Of a stretch of 64,000 nucleotides of DNA, positions 7,127 to 14,465 are shown in pieces (position 1 is the stretch's first letter; each line of letters starts with the position of its first letter). This DNA comes from Actinomycetota bacterium (lineage in GTDB: Bacteria; Actinomycetota; Thermoleophilia; Gaiellales; Gaiellaceae), in contig SIRU01000062.1 in assembly GCA_004366385.1 (NCBI GenBank), positions 1 to 64,000 on the forward strand, given 5' to 3'. Position numbers and translations under genes: made by a program. The notes below the pieces were generated by a model, which saw only the letters and a program-made list of their open reading frames with translations, made no database searches and was not told the origin of the DNA.

Positions 7127-7633
7127 GTGTCGTCGCCGGACTCGACCCGCGCCCGCATCGAGGCGGAGGAGCAGCACGAGGAGCTCAAGCTGCGCCTGGA
7201 GCGCGAGCACAACGAGCTGCTCCAGGAGCTGCGGTCGCTGATCCCGGGCGCCGAGGTGCTCCTCGGGTTCCTGCTCGCGATCACGTTCACGGAGAAGTTC
7301 GATCTGCTGACGGACGGCCAGCGCTACGTCTACTACGTGACGCTCGTGAGCACGGCCTCCGCGATCGTGCTCTTCCTGGCACCCGCCGCCCACCACCGGA
7401 TTCGCTTCCGCGCCGGCGACAAGGAGCGCCTGCTGCGCAAGGGGAACCGCGAGGCGATCGCGGGGACGGTCGCCGCCGCGATCTCGCTCACCAGCGTCAT
7501 CTATCTCGTGAGCGACCTGCTGTTCGGGACGACGGAGGCGATCGTCGCGGCGATCGTGTTCTTCGGCTTCGTCGCGTGGCGCTGGTGGGCGTACGGCGTG
7601 TGGCGCGCGTGGCAGGACCGCGCACACCCGTGA
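7127..7633 (+). CDS. DUF6328-like four-helix membrane protein
   Basis: A 168-residue protein from GTG 7127. A charged helical N-terminus (RARIEAEEQHEELKLRLERE) leads into HNELLQELRSLIPGAEVLLG and four membrane helices (about residues 46-62, 68-90, 107-128 and 133-155). The NELLQELR...LLGFLLAITF pattern is typical of DUF6328 membrane proteins, whose function is not known. It lies two bases after the secreted-protein gene and is probably cotranscribed with it. Confidence 0.7.
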   Translation: MSSPDSTRARIEAEEQHEELKLRLEREHNELLQELRSLIPGAEVLLGFLLAITFTEKFDLLTDGQRYVYYVTLVSTASAIVLFLAPAAHHRIRFRAGDKERLLRKGNREAIAGTVAAAISLTSVIYLVSDLLFGTTEAIVAAIVFFGFVAWRWWAYGVWRAWQDRAHP

Positions 7634-7644
7634 ACGGCGTCTCC

Positions 7645-7947
7645 TCAGTCCTTCGGGATGCGTAGCTCGCGCCCGACGTAGACGCCCGAGCTCTCCGCCT
7701 CCACGAACGGCGCCATCGCCCGCCGGCGGGCCGACTCGACGTCGGAGAGCCGGTAGCGCTCGCGCGCCTCGAGCGACTCCCACGTCGAGATGCCGACCAC
7801 CTCGCCCCGCTCCTCGGAGAAGCACTCGTACGCGCGCAGCATCCCCTCGGGCAGCGCGCCCGGGCGCCACGCCTTCCGGAACTCCTCGTAGGTGCCCGGC
7901 TTGATGCGCCGGGTCGTGATCCAGACGACGTGCTGCTCGCGATCCAT
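7645..7947 (-). CDS. Small dimeric alpha/beta-barrel (ABM-like) protein
   Basis: A 100-residue protein: HVVWITTRRIKPGTYEEFRK, EVVGISTWESLEARERYR and a tail VYVGRELRIPKD. The beta-alpha-beta pattern with a 'monitoring' Trp fits the antibiotic biosynthesis monooxygenase/dimeric alpha-beta barrel superfamily. No catalytic residue can be named, and function is open. The gene is single, close to selC, with a TACGGT hexamer 7 nt before its ATG. Confidence 0.65.
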   Translation of the reverse strand: MDREQHVVWITTRRIKPGTYEEFRKAWRPGALPEGMLRAYECFSEERGEVVGISTWESLEARERYRLSDVESARRRAMAPFVEAESSGVYVGRELRIPKD

Positions 7948-7954
7948 GCCGCTG

Positions 7955-7960
7955 ACCGTA
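7955..7960 (-). promoter_or_regulatory. -10-like hexamer TACGGT for the ABM-like gene
   Basis: TACGGT ends 7 nt before the ATG at 7947, leaving no room for a separate SD. Confidence 0.4.
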
Positions 7961-7993
7961 GCGAACCCGGTCTCCCGCTGGAGCTTCCGGCGA

Positions 7994-8086
7994 CGGAGCG
8001 GCGCCGGAGTCGAACCGACCGAGCCGTGGTTTGCACGACCGCACTGGTTTTGAAGACCAGCTGGGCCACCGGGCCCATGCCGCTCC
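7994..8086 (-). tRNA. selC: tRNA-Sec (anticodon UCA)
   Basis: A 93-nt tRNA folds on the minus strand. It has an 8-bp acceptor stem GGAGCGGC/GCCGCTCC, D-arm GGGCC-CGGT-GGCCC, anticodon stem CTGGT/ACCAG with loop CTTCAAA (anticodon TCA), a long variable arm (GTCGTG/CACGGC), T-stem GTCGG/CCGGC and loop TTCGACT. The discriminator is G and CCA is not encoded. The 8-bp acceptor plus 5-bp T-stem, long variable arm and UCA anticodon are the defining marks of bacterial tRNA-Sec, which reads UGA. It matches the UGA codon of the peroxidase gene at 1009-1569 and the selB fragment at the left edge. Confidence 0.95.
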
Positions 8087-8107
8087 GGCGCGCAGGGTAG
8101 TCGACGC

Positions 8108-9151
8108 CTAGCCGCCCGAGTCCGCGTCCCGCCGCCAGCTCGTCAGGTCGTAGCGCTCGTGCAGCTTCTTGAGCACCTGGCGCGCGATCAGGTCGCCCGC
8201 AGCGCGCTCGAAGTGGACGCCGTCGTCGGAGCGCATCTTCACGAGCGAACCGCGCGCGTTCGCGACGTACTCCGCGTAGCCGCCGTCGGGGCCGGCGAAG
8301 AAGAAGTAGGTGTCGAGGTAGGAGACGCGGCCGCGGCGCTTCTCGGCCTCCGCCTGGACGATCCCGTTGATCGTGTCGAAGCGGACCGTCTGTGCGGGGT
8401 CGGTCGTGATCGGGAGGCCGATCCAGACGAGGTGGGCGCCGGAGCGCGTGACCGTGTCCATGATCCCGCCCACGCGGCGCCGGTACTCGGCCGTCCAGCT
8501 CTCGCTCGCGAACCCGCCCTCGAGCTCGACGCCCGGCGGAAGGCCGGTCATGAAGCCGTGGTCGTCGTTCGCGCCGAACATGAGCACGACTGCGCCCGGC
8601 TTGTCCACGCGCACGCGCTTCTCGATCTCCTTGAACCAGTTGAAGACGTCGGGTCGCTCGAGGCCGCTCGCGACGCGGCCGTCGACCTCGCCCACCGGCT
8701 CCATGACCGGGCTCCCGCCGATCGCGCGCAGGAGCGACCGGCCCGGGACGATCACGAGCGAGTCGCCCGCGACCCAGATCCGGAGCCTCCGGTCGGGCGT
8801 GAACGTCTTCCGCGGCGGCGGGGCCGCCGGCGGCTCGGCCGCCGGCTCCGGGACGGCGACGCCGGTGTCGATCTCGTCCTCGCCGGAGCGTCCGGCGACC
8901 GCCTGCAGGCCCTCGCGCGGACGGTCGAGGAGCAGCGCCTCGCTCGTCTCCCTCAGCGGGGCGGTGAAGGCGAGCGCGAGGTCGCGCTTCCAGCCCTCGC
9001 CCTGGTTCGTCGCCGACTTGTGGATCCCGGGCGCGTTCAGGAGCAGCGCGAGGCCGACCGCGAGGAAGGACACGGCCACGGCCGAGCCGGCCGAGTGGAG
9101 CCTCCGGCCGTCCTCTCCGATCCTGCCTCGGGGTCTTCGTCTCTCGGGCAT
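8108..9151 (-). CDS. SGNH-like (DUF459) hydrolase/acyltransferase partner of MBOAT
   Basis: A 347-residue protein with an N-terminal signal anchor (SAVAVSFLAVGLALLL), a Pro/Ala-rich linker and an SGNH domain. Block I is VAGDSLVIVPGRSL (Ser), block III FGANDDHGF (Asn) and block V SDDGVHFERAAGDL (Asp/His). Together with the MBOAT gene just upstream (ATGA overlap), it resembles two-component O-acylation systems in which the MBOAT protein moves an acyl group across the membrane and the SGNH protein transfers it to a surface glycan. The acceptor is unknown. The gene is the last of this short operon and ends just before selC. Confidence 0.82.
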   Translation of the reverse strand: MPERRRPRGRIGEDGRRLHSAGSAVAVSFLAVGLALLLNAPGIHKSATNQGEGWKRDLALAFTAPLRETSEALLLDRPREGLQAVAGRSGEDEIDTGVAVPEPAAEPPAAPPPRKTFTPDRRLRIWVAGDSLVIVPGRSLLRAIGGSPVMEPVGEVDGRVASGLERPDVFNWFKEIEKRVRVDKPGAVVLMFGANDDHGFMTGLPPGVELEGGFASESWTAEYRRRVGGIMDTVTRSGAHLVWIGLPITTDPAQTVRFDTINGIVQAEAEKRRGRVSYLDTYFFFAGPDGGYAEYVANARGSLVKMRSDDGVHFERAAGDLIARQVLKKLHERYDLTSWRRDADSGG

Positions 9152-10569
9152 CAGAACTGGAAGTAGATGAAGGGGGCCACGCCCTCGGGCCCGAGCGCGT
9201 GGACGACGAGGAGGCCGAGCGAGAGGACGACCGCCTGGGCCGGGATCGGAAGGCGCGAGAAGCGCGCCATGAGCGCGAGCGGCAGGCGGCGCGGGAGGTA
9301 CTGCGAGCCGATGCCGATCGCGATCGCGAGCAGCACGCCGCCCGTGACGAGCTGCGACGGCTCGCCCCAAGCCGTGAACAGGCGCACGATCATCTCCCAC
9401 GCGTCCACGAAGGACTCGGAGCGGAAGAAGATCCAGGCGAAGCAGACGACGTGGAAGGTCACGAGCCGCTTCCACGCCCGGCTCCACACGGTCGAGGGGC
9501 GCTCGACGTAGCCGGGCCGGTCGCGCCACCAGCGCTCGGCGACGAGCGCGACGCCGTGGATCCCGCCCCAGACCACGAACGTCCAGCCGGCGCCGTGCCA
9601 GAGGCCGCCGATCAGCATCGTCAGCATGAGGTTCCGGTACGTGAACAGCCGCCCGCCGCGGTTCCCGCCGAGCGGGATGTAGACGTAGTCGCGCAGCCAC
9701 CGCGAGAGCGTCATGTGCCAGCGCCGCCAGAAGTCCTGGATCGAGGTCGCCGCGTACGGCGAGTCGAAGTTCTGCGGGAAGCGGAAGCCGAGCAGGAGCG
9801 CGATCCCGATCGCGATGTTCGTGTACCCGAGGAAGTCCGCGTAGATCTGCACCGCGTACGCGTAGATCGCGACCAGCACGTCGAGGGACGAGTACTGGCT
9901 CGGCGCCCCGAAGACGTCGTCCACGATCGACGACGCGAGGTGATTCGAGATCACCACCTTCATGAAGAGCCCGGTCGCGATCAGGAAGAACGCGCGCGAG
10001 GTGTCGACGTAGCGGGGGTCTCTGGGGGAGTCGAGCTGCGGGATCAGCTCGCCCGGGCGGACGATCGGGCCGGCGACGAGGTGCGGGAAGAACGAGAGGT
10101 AGGCGGCGAACTTGCCGAGGCCGGTGGGCGTGAAGTCGCCGCGGTAGACGTCCACGACGTAGCTGATCGCCATGAACGTGAAGAAGGAGATCCCGACCGG
10201 GAGGATGATCGAGCGGGCCTCCAGCGGGACGTCGATCCCGAACCAGGCGAACGCGTTGTTCGTCGAGGTGACGAAGAAGTCGGCGTACTTGAAGTAGCCG
10301 AGCACCGCGAGGTTCCCGGCGACGGCCACGGCCAGGAGCCGCTTGCGCGTTCGGGTGTCCGGGCGGCGGTGGATCGCGAGCGCGAACCACTGGTTCCAGA
10401 CGATCGAGCCGGCGAGCAGGAAGCAGAAGCGCCAGTCCCACCCCGCGTAGAAGACGAAGCTCGCGGCGACGATGAACGGCCGCCAGCGCTCCCCGCGCGG
10501 CATGAGCAGCCACGAGAGCGGCAGGACGACGAGGAAGAAGATCGCGAAGGTGGCGGTCGGGAAGAGCAC
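9151..10569 (-). CDS. MBOAT family membrane O-acyltransferase (AlgI/DltB-like)
   Basis: A 472-residue polytopic membrane protein. It opens MLFPTATFAIFFLVVLPLSW and contains the MBOAT signatures FFPHLVAGPIVRPGEL, IQDFWRRWHMTLSRWLRDYV, YIPLGGNRGG and LTMLIGGLWHGAGWTFVVWG, including the conserved catalytic His of GLWHG. Such proteins move acyl groups for alginate, peptidoglycan or other polysaccharide O-acetylation. Translational coupling (ATGA) to the downstream SGNH protein supports an O-acetylation pair. The polysaccharide island further right is a possible but unproven target. Confidence 0.9.
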   Translation of the reverse strand: MLFPTATFAIFFLVVLPLSWLLMPRGERWRPFIVAASFVFYAGWDWRFCFLLAGSIVWNQWFALAIHRRPDTRTRKRLLAVAVAGNLAVLGYFKYADFFVTSTNNAFAWFGIDVPLEARSIILPVGISFFTFMAISYVVDVYRGDFTPTGLGKFAAYLSFFPHLVAGPIVRPGELIPQLDSPRDPRYVDTSRAFFLIATGLFMKVVISNHLASSIVDDVFGAPSQYSSLDVLVAIYAYAVQIYADFLGYTNIAIGIALLLGFRFPQNFDSPYAATSIQDFWRRWHMTLSRWLRDYVYIPLGGNRGGRLFTYRNLMLTMLIGGLWHGAGWTFVVWGGIHGVALVAERWWRDRPGYVERPSTVWSRAWKRLVTFHVVCFAWIFFRSESFVDAWEMIVRLFTAWGEPSQLVTGGVLLAIAIGIGSQYLPRRLPLALMARFSRLPIPAQAVVLSLGLLVVHALGPEGVAPFIYFQF

Positions 10570-10594
10570 GCGGCGCGGTCGTCTCAGGCGGGGG

Positions 10595-10609
10595 CGGTGT
10601 CAGACACCG
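10595..10609. repeat. GGTGTCAGACACC palindrome (family P), copy 1
   Basis: A 15-bp palindrome CGGTGTCAGACACCG lies in the 115-bp gap upstream of the MBOAT gene. A flank reading GATTGTCAC on the minus strand resembles the GATTGGCAC before the copy at 59366, so the repeat unit is longer than the palindrome. Other copies: 59214, 59366 and 63191. Confidence 0.75.
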
Positions 10610-10684
10610 GCGTCGTTGGCGAAGGATCCGTGCCAAGAGCGTGACAATCGATCCACAGGCGTCGCCCTCCGCGTGGTCTCGCGC

Positions 10685-11263
10685 TCACGTCGAGCAGCGA
10701 GTCGTGACCACCTTCGCGACCGCGGCGGCGCGCGCCCGGTAGCCGGCGGCGCTCACGTGGACGCCGTCGCGGGAGAGCCACCGCGGGTGCCGCTGCACGA
10801 GCGCGGGCCAGTCGACGAGGACGAGGTTGGAGTGCCTGGCGGAGGCGCGCACGAGGACGCGGTTCAGCGCGTCGTAGCTCCGGCCCGAGACCGGAGGCCG
10901 CAGGATCAGGGGCCAGACGACGCAGCGCCCGCGGCCGGCCGCTGCCAGGAGGCGCGCGACCGCGCGCGAGAAGACGGCGACCTGCCGCGGGTCGTCGTTC
11001 GTCCCGGCGCTCACCACGAGGACGGGCGGAAGCGCCGCCCGCCGCCCGGCGACGAACCGCGCCGCCTCGGGCGCGTGCAGCCCGATGTCGTGGGCCTGCT
11101 CGATCCGGTACCCGCGGAGCCGGCCCTTGAGGTACGGGGCGGCGCCGACGCTGAGCGAGTCACCGAGGTCGAGCACCGCGCGGCTGCTCTCCGCCGCCGG
11201 CCCGTCCTGCGCCGCGAGCGCCACGACGAGCACGACGAGGGACGCGGCGAGGACGTTCCGCAC
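10685..11263 (-). CDS. Secreted SGNH/GDSL hydrolase
   Basis: A 192-residue protein with a signal peptide (VLAASLVVLVVALAAQ, likely cleavage after GPAA). Its SGNH blocks are VLDLGDSLSVGAAPYLKG (block I Ser), VVSAGTNDDPRQ (block III Gly/Asn) and SRDGVHVSAAGY (block V Asp/His). It is a small secreted esterase/lipase-fold enzyme of unknown substrate. It is separated from the MBOAT operon by a repeat, so it probably has its own promoter (TACCCT at 11271-11276). Confidence 0.8.
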   Translation of the reverse strand: MRNVLAASLVVLVVALAAQDGPAAESSRAVLDLGDSLSVGAAPYLKGRLRGYRIEQAHDIGLHAPEAARFVAGRRAALPPVLVVSAGTNDDPRQVAVFSRAVARLLAAAGRGRCVVWPLILRPPVSGRSYDALNRVLVRASARHSNLVLVDWPALVQRHPRWLSRDGVHVSAAGYRARAAAVAKVVTTRCST

Positions 11264-11270
11264 GCGGACG

Positions 11271-11276
11271 AGGGTA
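11271..11276 (-). promoter_or_regulatory. -10-like hexamer TACCCT for the small SGNH gene
   Basis: The hexamer ends 7 nt before the GTG at 11263. Confidence 0.4.
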
Positions 11277-11315
11277 CCCCTGCCGCACGGCCGGCGTCGC
11301 GTCCGCGTCGCGCGG

Positions 11316-11885
11316 CTAGGAGCGTGGCGCGGGCGTCAGCCCGGGATCGGTGTCCTCGTCGTCGGGCACCGGCTCGAGGGGGATGCGCTCGACTGGAGGC
11401 CGGAACCACGAGGGATCGTCGGCCAGGATCGCGTCTCCGGAGAGGGGCGCGAGCGAGAGCTCGGCCCGCCGGCGCGCCTCACGCGCCGCCAGCCACTCCG
11501 CGAGCGCCACCAGCCCCCAGGCGCCCCCCATGAGGAGGAGGATCGCGGTCGCGTCGAGCCGGGCGACCACGGCGGCCACCGCCACCGCCGCGAGGAAGAG
11601 CACCTCGAGCAGGAGCCTCGGCACGGCCGGCTGCCGCGGGACGGGGCCGTCGAGCGAGCGGATCCACGCCGAGTCCCTGCGCTGCGCCTGCGCGCGGTCT
11701 TCCCACCCCGGCAGCTCGCGCACGACTGCGGGCGGAAGCCCTCGCGACTGCTCCCGAAGCCCCTCGAGCTCGGCCTGGAGGCTCCCGATCTGGTCGGAGA
11801 CCGACCGGATGGCGTCGACGAGCTCCGCCGCGTCCGGCTCGGCCGCGCCGCGCGACACCTGTGTCGTCTCGGAGGGATCGGCCAT
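11316..11885 (-). CDS. Hypothetical two-helix membrane protein
   Basis: A 189-residue protein. An N-terminal coiled-coil segment (VDAIRSVSDQIGSLQAELEG) is followed by two membrane helices (LLLEVLFLAAVAVAAVVARL and ATAILLLMGGAWGLVALAEW) and a Pro/Asp-rich acidic tail. The layout suggests a cytoplasmic helical head and tail around a membrane hairpin. I do not recognise a family. It lies 3 bases downstream of another small membrane gene, so the two probably form a pair. Confidence 0.6.
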   Translation of the reverse strand: MADPSETTQVSRGAAEPDAAELVDAIRSVSDQIGSLQAELEGLREQSRGLPPAVVRELPGWEDRAQAQRRDSAWIRSLDGPVPRQPAVPRLLLEVLFLAAVAVAAVVARLDATAILLLMGGAWGLVALAEWLAAREARRRAELSLAPLSGDAILADDPSWFRPPVERIPLEPVPDDEDTDPGLTPAPRS

Positions 11886-11888
11886 GCG

Positions 11889-12197
11889 CTACTCCTCGCT
11901 CGACTTGCGCATCTCGTCGAGCGCGGCCCGGCCCTGCTCGTGCACGCCCGCGCGCCGCTCGTCGGCCGTCGCCGGGGCGGCAGAAGCCGGCGAGCCGGCC
12001 TCCGCCTCGTCGCCCGCACGCGACGCGGCCAGCCTGCGCCGCAGCTCCTCGGCCGGGTCCTCGTCGGCGCCGGCCTCGTCGGCCGGGGCGGCCGCGTCGT
12101 CGGACGCCCCGTCGTGCGAGCGGCCCCGTCGCCGCAGCCTCCTCGCCACGGCGGCGATCCCGAGTGTCACGACGGCCCAGGTCAGCAGTCGACGCAC
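11889..12197 (-). CDS. Hypothetical single-helix membrane protein with acidic tail
   Basis: From GTG 12197 the product has 102 residues: a single N-terminal membrane helix (RRLLTWAVVTLGIAAVARRL), a basic stretch, then a long Ala/Asp/Glu-rich region ending DEMRKSSEE. No family is recognised. The start is supported by TACCAT 7 nt upstream; longer starts would run into the rpsF leader. It is paired with the downstream two-helix gene. Confidence 0.55.
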   Translation of the reverse strand: MRRLLTWAVVTLGIAAVARRLRRRGRSHDGASDDAAAPADEAGADEDPAEELRRRLAASRAGDEAEAGSPASAAPATADERRAGVHEQGRAALDEMRKSSEE

Positions 12198-12204
12198 GAG
12201 GCCG

Positions 12205-12210
12205 ATGGTA
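12205..12210 (-). promoter_or_regulatory. -10-like hexamer TACCAT for the small membrane gene pair
   Basis: The hexamer ends 7 nt before the GTG at 12197. Confidence 0.4.
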
Positions 12211-12240
12211 CCGCCCGCCGCAGAGGGCGGTGACCCGGGC

Positions 12241-12249
12241 TGGTAGACT
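12241..12249 (+). promoter_or_regulatory. Extended -10 (TGG-TAGACT) of the rpsF operon
   Basis: TGGTAGACT has the TGn extension and a TAnnnT hexamer. It lies about 97 bases before rpsF, which leaves a GC-rich leader ending in GGAAGGAG before the GTG. The leader could carry the S6:S18 regulatory RNA, but I could not establish its fold by eye. Confidence 0.45.
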
Positions 12250-12345
12250 GCCGCGGCTTCCTGCCTCACCCGTGCCCGCCCGTTCCCGGCGGTGTCACGC
12301 CCCGGCGAGGCCGACCCAGACCGAAGGAAGGAGATACGGGAACCC

Positions 12346-12717
12346 GTGACCGAGTACGAGATCCTGCTGCTGCTCGACCCCGACCTCGACGAGGCGCGCC
12401 AGGAGGAGGTCGTCGTCCGCACCCGCGAGCTCGTGGAGCACTCCGGCGGCTCCTGGGACCTCCACGACGTGTGGGGCCGGAGGAAGCTCGCCTACGAGAT
12501 CGCGCACAAGGGCGACGGCATCTACCACCTGCTGCACTTCACCTGCGACGCCGACACGCTCGACGAGATCTCGCGCGTGCTCCGGATCGACGACGCCGTC
12601 ATGCGGCACATGGCGACACGTCGGATTCAGGGGAGTCCCGCACGGCCAGTAGCGGTCGGCGCGCCGACGCGCGAGGATGGAGACATCGCACCCGAGATCG
12701 AGGAAGAGGAGGAGTAG
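12346..12717 (+). CDS. rpsF: 30S ribosomal protein S6
   Basis: A 123-residue protein beginning MTEYEILLLLDPDLDE. It includes DVWGRRKLAYEIAHKGDGIYHLLHF, split by S6-typical helices, and RVLRIDDAVMRHMATRR, the core S6 pattern. The acidic tail IEEEEE is common. S6 binds the central domain of 16S rRNA with S18, encoded two genes downstream. The GTG at 12346 follows an AAGGAAGGAG SD; an earlier in-frame ATG at 12292 would add unsupported residues. It is first gene of the rpsF-ssb-rpsR-rplI-dnaB order. Confidence 0.95.
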   Translation: MTEYEILLLLDPDLDEARQEEVVVRTRELVEHSGGSWDLHDVWGRRKLAYEIAHKGDGIYHLLHFTCDADTLDEISRVLRIDDAVMRHMATRRIQGSPARPVAVGAPTREDGDIAPEIEEEEE

Positions 12718-12720
12718 CGC

Positions 12721-13152
12721 ATGGCTCGCAACATCAACCGCGTGATCGTCGTCGGCAACCTCACCCGCGATCCCGAGCTCCGGCACACGCCGTCCGGCAC
12801 CGCCGTCTGCTCGCTGCGCATCGCCGTCAACACGAGCCGGAAGGACGAGAGCGGCCAGTGGGTGGACAAGCCGAACTACTTCGACGTCACCGTCTGGGGC
12901 CAGCAGGGAGAGAACTGCGCCCAGTACCTCGCCAAGGGCCGGCCCGTCGGCATCGACGGCAGGCTCGAGTGGCGCGAGTGGGAGGCCCAGGACGGCAGCA
13001 AGCGGCAGGCGGTCGAGATCGTGGCCGACACGGTGCAGTTCCTCGGCGGCCGCGGCGACTCCGAGGGCGGCCAGTACGTCCCCGCCGGCGCCGCCGCCTC
13101 CACGGGAGACGACTTCCCCCCCTCACCCACCGACGACGACATCCCGTTCTAG
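12721..13152 (+). CDS. ssb: Single-stranded DNA-binding protein
   Basis: A 143-residue SSB. The OB fold is MARNINRVIVVGNLTRDPEL, then LRIAVNTSRKDESGQWVDKP, FDVTVWGQQGENCAQYL and KGRPVGIDGRLEWREWEAQD. A Gly/Ala-rich linker leads to the acidic protein-interaction tip DDDIPF. It binds single-stranded DNA during replication and repair. It starts 3 bases after rpsF. Confidence 0.96.
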   Translation: MARNINRVIVVGNLTRDPELRHTPSGTAVCSLRIAVNTSRKDESGQWVDKPNYFDVTVWGQQGENCAQYLAKGRPVGIDGRLEWREWEAQDGSKRQAVEIVADTVQFLGGRGDSEGGQYVPAGAAASTGDDFPPSPTDDDIPF

Positions 13153-13224
13153 TGCGCAAGGTGGAATCCCTGAAGCCGGCCGCTCCGCGGCCGGGACGCA
13201 ACGAGCACACGAGGTAAGCGAGAC

Positions 13225-13485
13225 ATGGCACCGAAGAAGACGCAACCACGCAGGCGCACCGGCCCGTCCACGGCGCCCGGCCGGCGCAAGAGCTGCCACC
13301 TCTGCCGAGACAAGGTGGTCGAGGTCGACTACAAGAACCTCGCGCAGCTCCGGCGCTACATCTCCGAGAAGGGCAAGATCCGCTCCCGCCGCATCACGGG
13401 CGCGTGCCGCCGCCATCAGATCCAGGTCGCGGCCGCCGTCAAGCGCGCGCGGGAGATGGCTCTGCTCCCGTACGTCTCCCAGTAG
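13225..13485 (+). CDS. rpsR: 30S ribosomal protein S18
   Basis: An 86-residue protein. A basic N-terminal extension precedes the core [20 protein letters not shown], then [20 protein letters not shown] and [14 protein letters not shown]. It has the CxxC plus later Cys of the zinc-binding (C+) S18 form; many bacteria also keep a Cys-free paralogue for zinc limitation. S18 pairs with S6 on the 30S platform. rplI follows 2 bases downstream. Confidence 0.96.
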   Translation: MAPKKTQPRRRTGPSTAPGRRKSCHLCRDKVVEVDYKNLAQLRRYISEKGKIRSRRITGACRRHQIQVAAAVKRAREMALLPYVSQ

Positions 13486-13487
13486 CC

Positions 13488-14243
13488 ATGGACGTCATCC
13501 TCCTGAAGGACGTCGAGAAGCTCGGGCTGCGCGGGGACGTCGTAGCGGTCGCCCGCGGCTACGCCCGCAACTACCTCCTGCCGCGGCGGCTCGCCGAGGT
13601 CGCGACCCCCGCCCGCGTCGCCGAGGTCCGCCGCGTCGAGGCGCAGCGCGCGAGGTACGAGGCACGAAGCGCCGAGCAGGCCCATGAGATCGCGGAGGTG
13701 CTCGGCAAGACCGTCCTCACGTTCGAGGTGAAGTCCGGCCCGACCGGGTCGCTCTTCGGCTCGGTGACCCCGTCCGACGTGGTCGACGAGATCTGGCGCA
13801 CGCGGAAGGTCCGCGTGGACCGCCGCAAGGTGGCCACCGACCCGATCAAGCGCATCGGCCGCTACTCGATCCCGATCGAGGTCTTCGAGGGCGTCGAGGT
13901 CGAGATCAAGACGCTGGTCGTGCCGGAGGGCGGGGAGCTGCCGCCGGAGGAGGAGCTCGCCGCGATCGAGGCCGCCGAGGCCGAGGCCGCCGCCGCCGCC
14001 GAAGCCGAGGCCGAGGCCGAGCACGAGGAGGCCGAGGCCGCGATCGCCGAGGTGATCGCAGAGGAGGAGCCCGAGGAGGAGCCCGCAGAGGCGCCTGACG
14101 TGGAGCAGGGAACGGCGGACGTCGAGGGCGCCCCCGTGCTCGTCGCCGAGGCGGATCCCGGCGCGGGCGGCGACGGGACGCAGGTCGAGACCGAGGCTGC
14201 CGAGACCGAGGCCGAGGCCGGCTCGCCCGACCAGCCCGCGTAG
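13488..14243 (+). CDS. rplI: 50S ribosomal protein L9 with long acidic C-terminal extension
   Basis: The first ~148 residues are a complete L9: N-domain MDVILLKDVEKLGLRGDVVA, VARGYARNYLLPRRLA, the connecting helix and the C-domain GSLFGSVTPSDVVDEIWRTR, RYSIPIEVFEGVEVEIKTLV. About 100 further residues are almost only Glu, Ala and a few Asp/Pro (AAIEAAEAEAAAAAEAEAEA and similar), roughly doubling the charge of the protein. L9 is normally ~150 residues. The tail is low complexity and may be disordered or form a charged helix; its role is unknown. L9 binds 23S rRNA near the L1 stalk and limits frameshifting. Confidence 0.94.
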   Translation: MDVILLKDVEKLGLRGDVVAVARGYARNYLLPRRLAEVATPARVAEVRRVEAQRARYEARSAEQAHEIAEVLGKTVLTFEVKSGPTGSLFGSVTPSDVVDEIWRTRKVRVDRRKVATDPIKRIGRYSIPIEVFEGVEVEIKTLVVPEGGELPPEEELAAIEAAEAEAAAAAEAEAEAEHEEAEAAIAEVIAEEEPEEEPAEAPDVEQGTADVEGAPVLVAEADPGAGGDGTQVETEAAETEAEAGSPDQPA

Positions 14244-14252
14244 CGCGTTCCC

Positions 14253-14272
14253 CAGGCCTGCCCACAGGCCTG
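14253..14272 (+). terminator. Hairpin CAGGCCTG-CCCA-CAGGCCTG after rplI
   Basis: Two copies of the self-complementary octamer CAGGCCTG flank a 4-nt loop, 10 bases after the rplI stop, giving an 8-bp perfect stem. There is no U-run, so it may be a weak terminator or a processing site. A second palindrome, TCCGCTC-G-GAGCGGA (14292-14306), sits between two GGACGATT copies just downstream. Confidence 0.4.
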
Positions 14273-14362
14273 TTGACGACCGGACGATTTCTCCGCTCGG
14301 AGCGGACGATTCTGCTTGGAAAACTCGCGCGCGGCCGTGGGAAGCTCGTCCGTCGCCGTGGA

Positions 14363-14368
14363 TAGGAT
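14363..14368 (+). promoter_or_regulatory. -10-like hexamer TAGGAT upstream of dnaB
   Basis: GATAGGAT in the 222-base gap between rplI and dnaB could give dnaB its own promoter with a leader of about 90 bases if the ATG at 14466 is used. No clear -35 is seen. Confidence 0.3.
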
Positions 14369-14465
14369 GCGAACGCATGTTCCGTTCTCCCCGCACAGCG
14401 GCTCGCCGCCGCGCGACACCCTCGAACTGGACGCCGCGCGCGGCGACCGCTTGACTGGCGCGCGG

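Noticed and set aside
12250-12345. S6:S18 ribosomal leader RNA before rpsF
   Set aside because: Position fits and a CCG is present, but I could not draw the conserved fold by eye with confidence.
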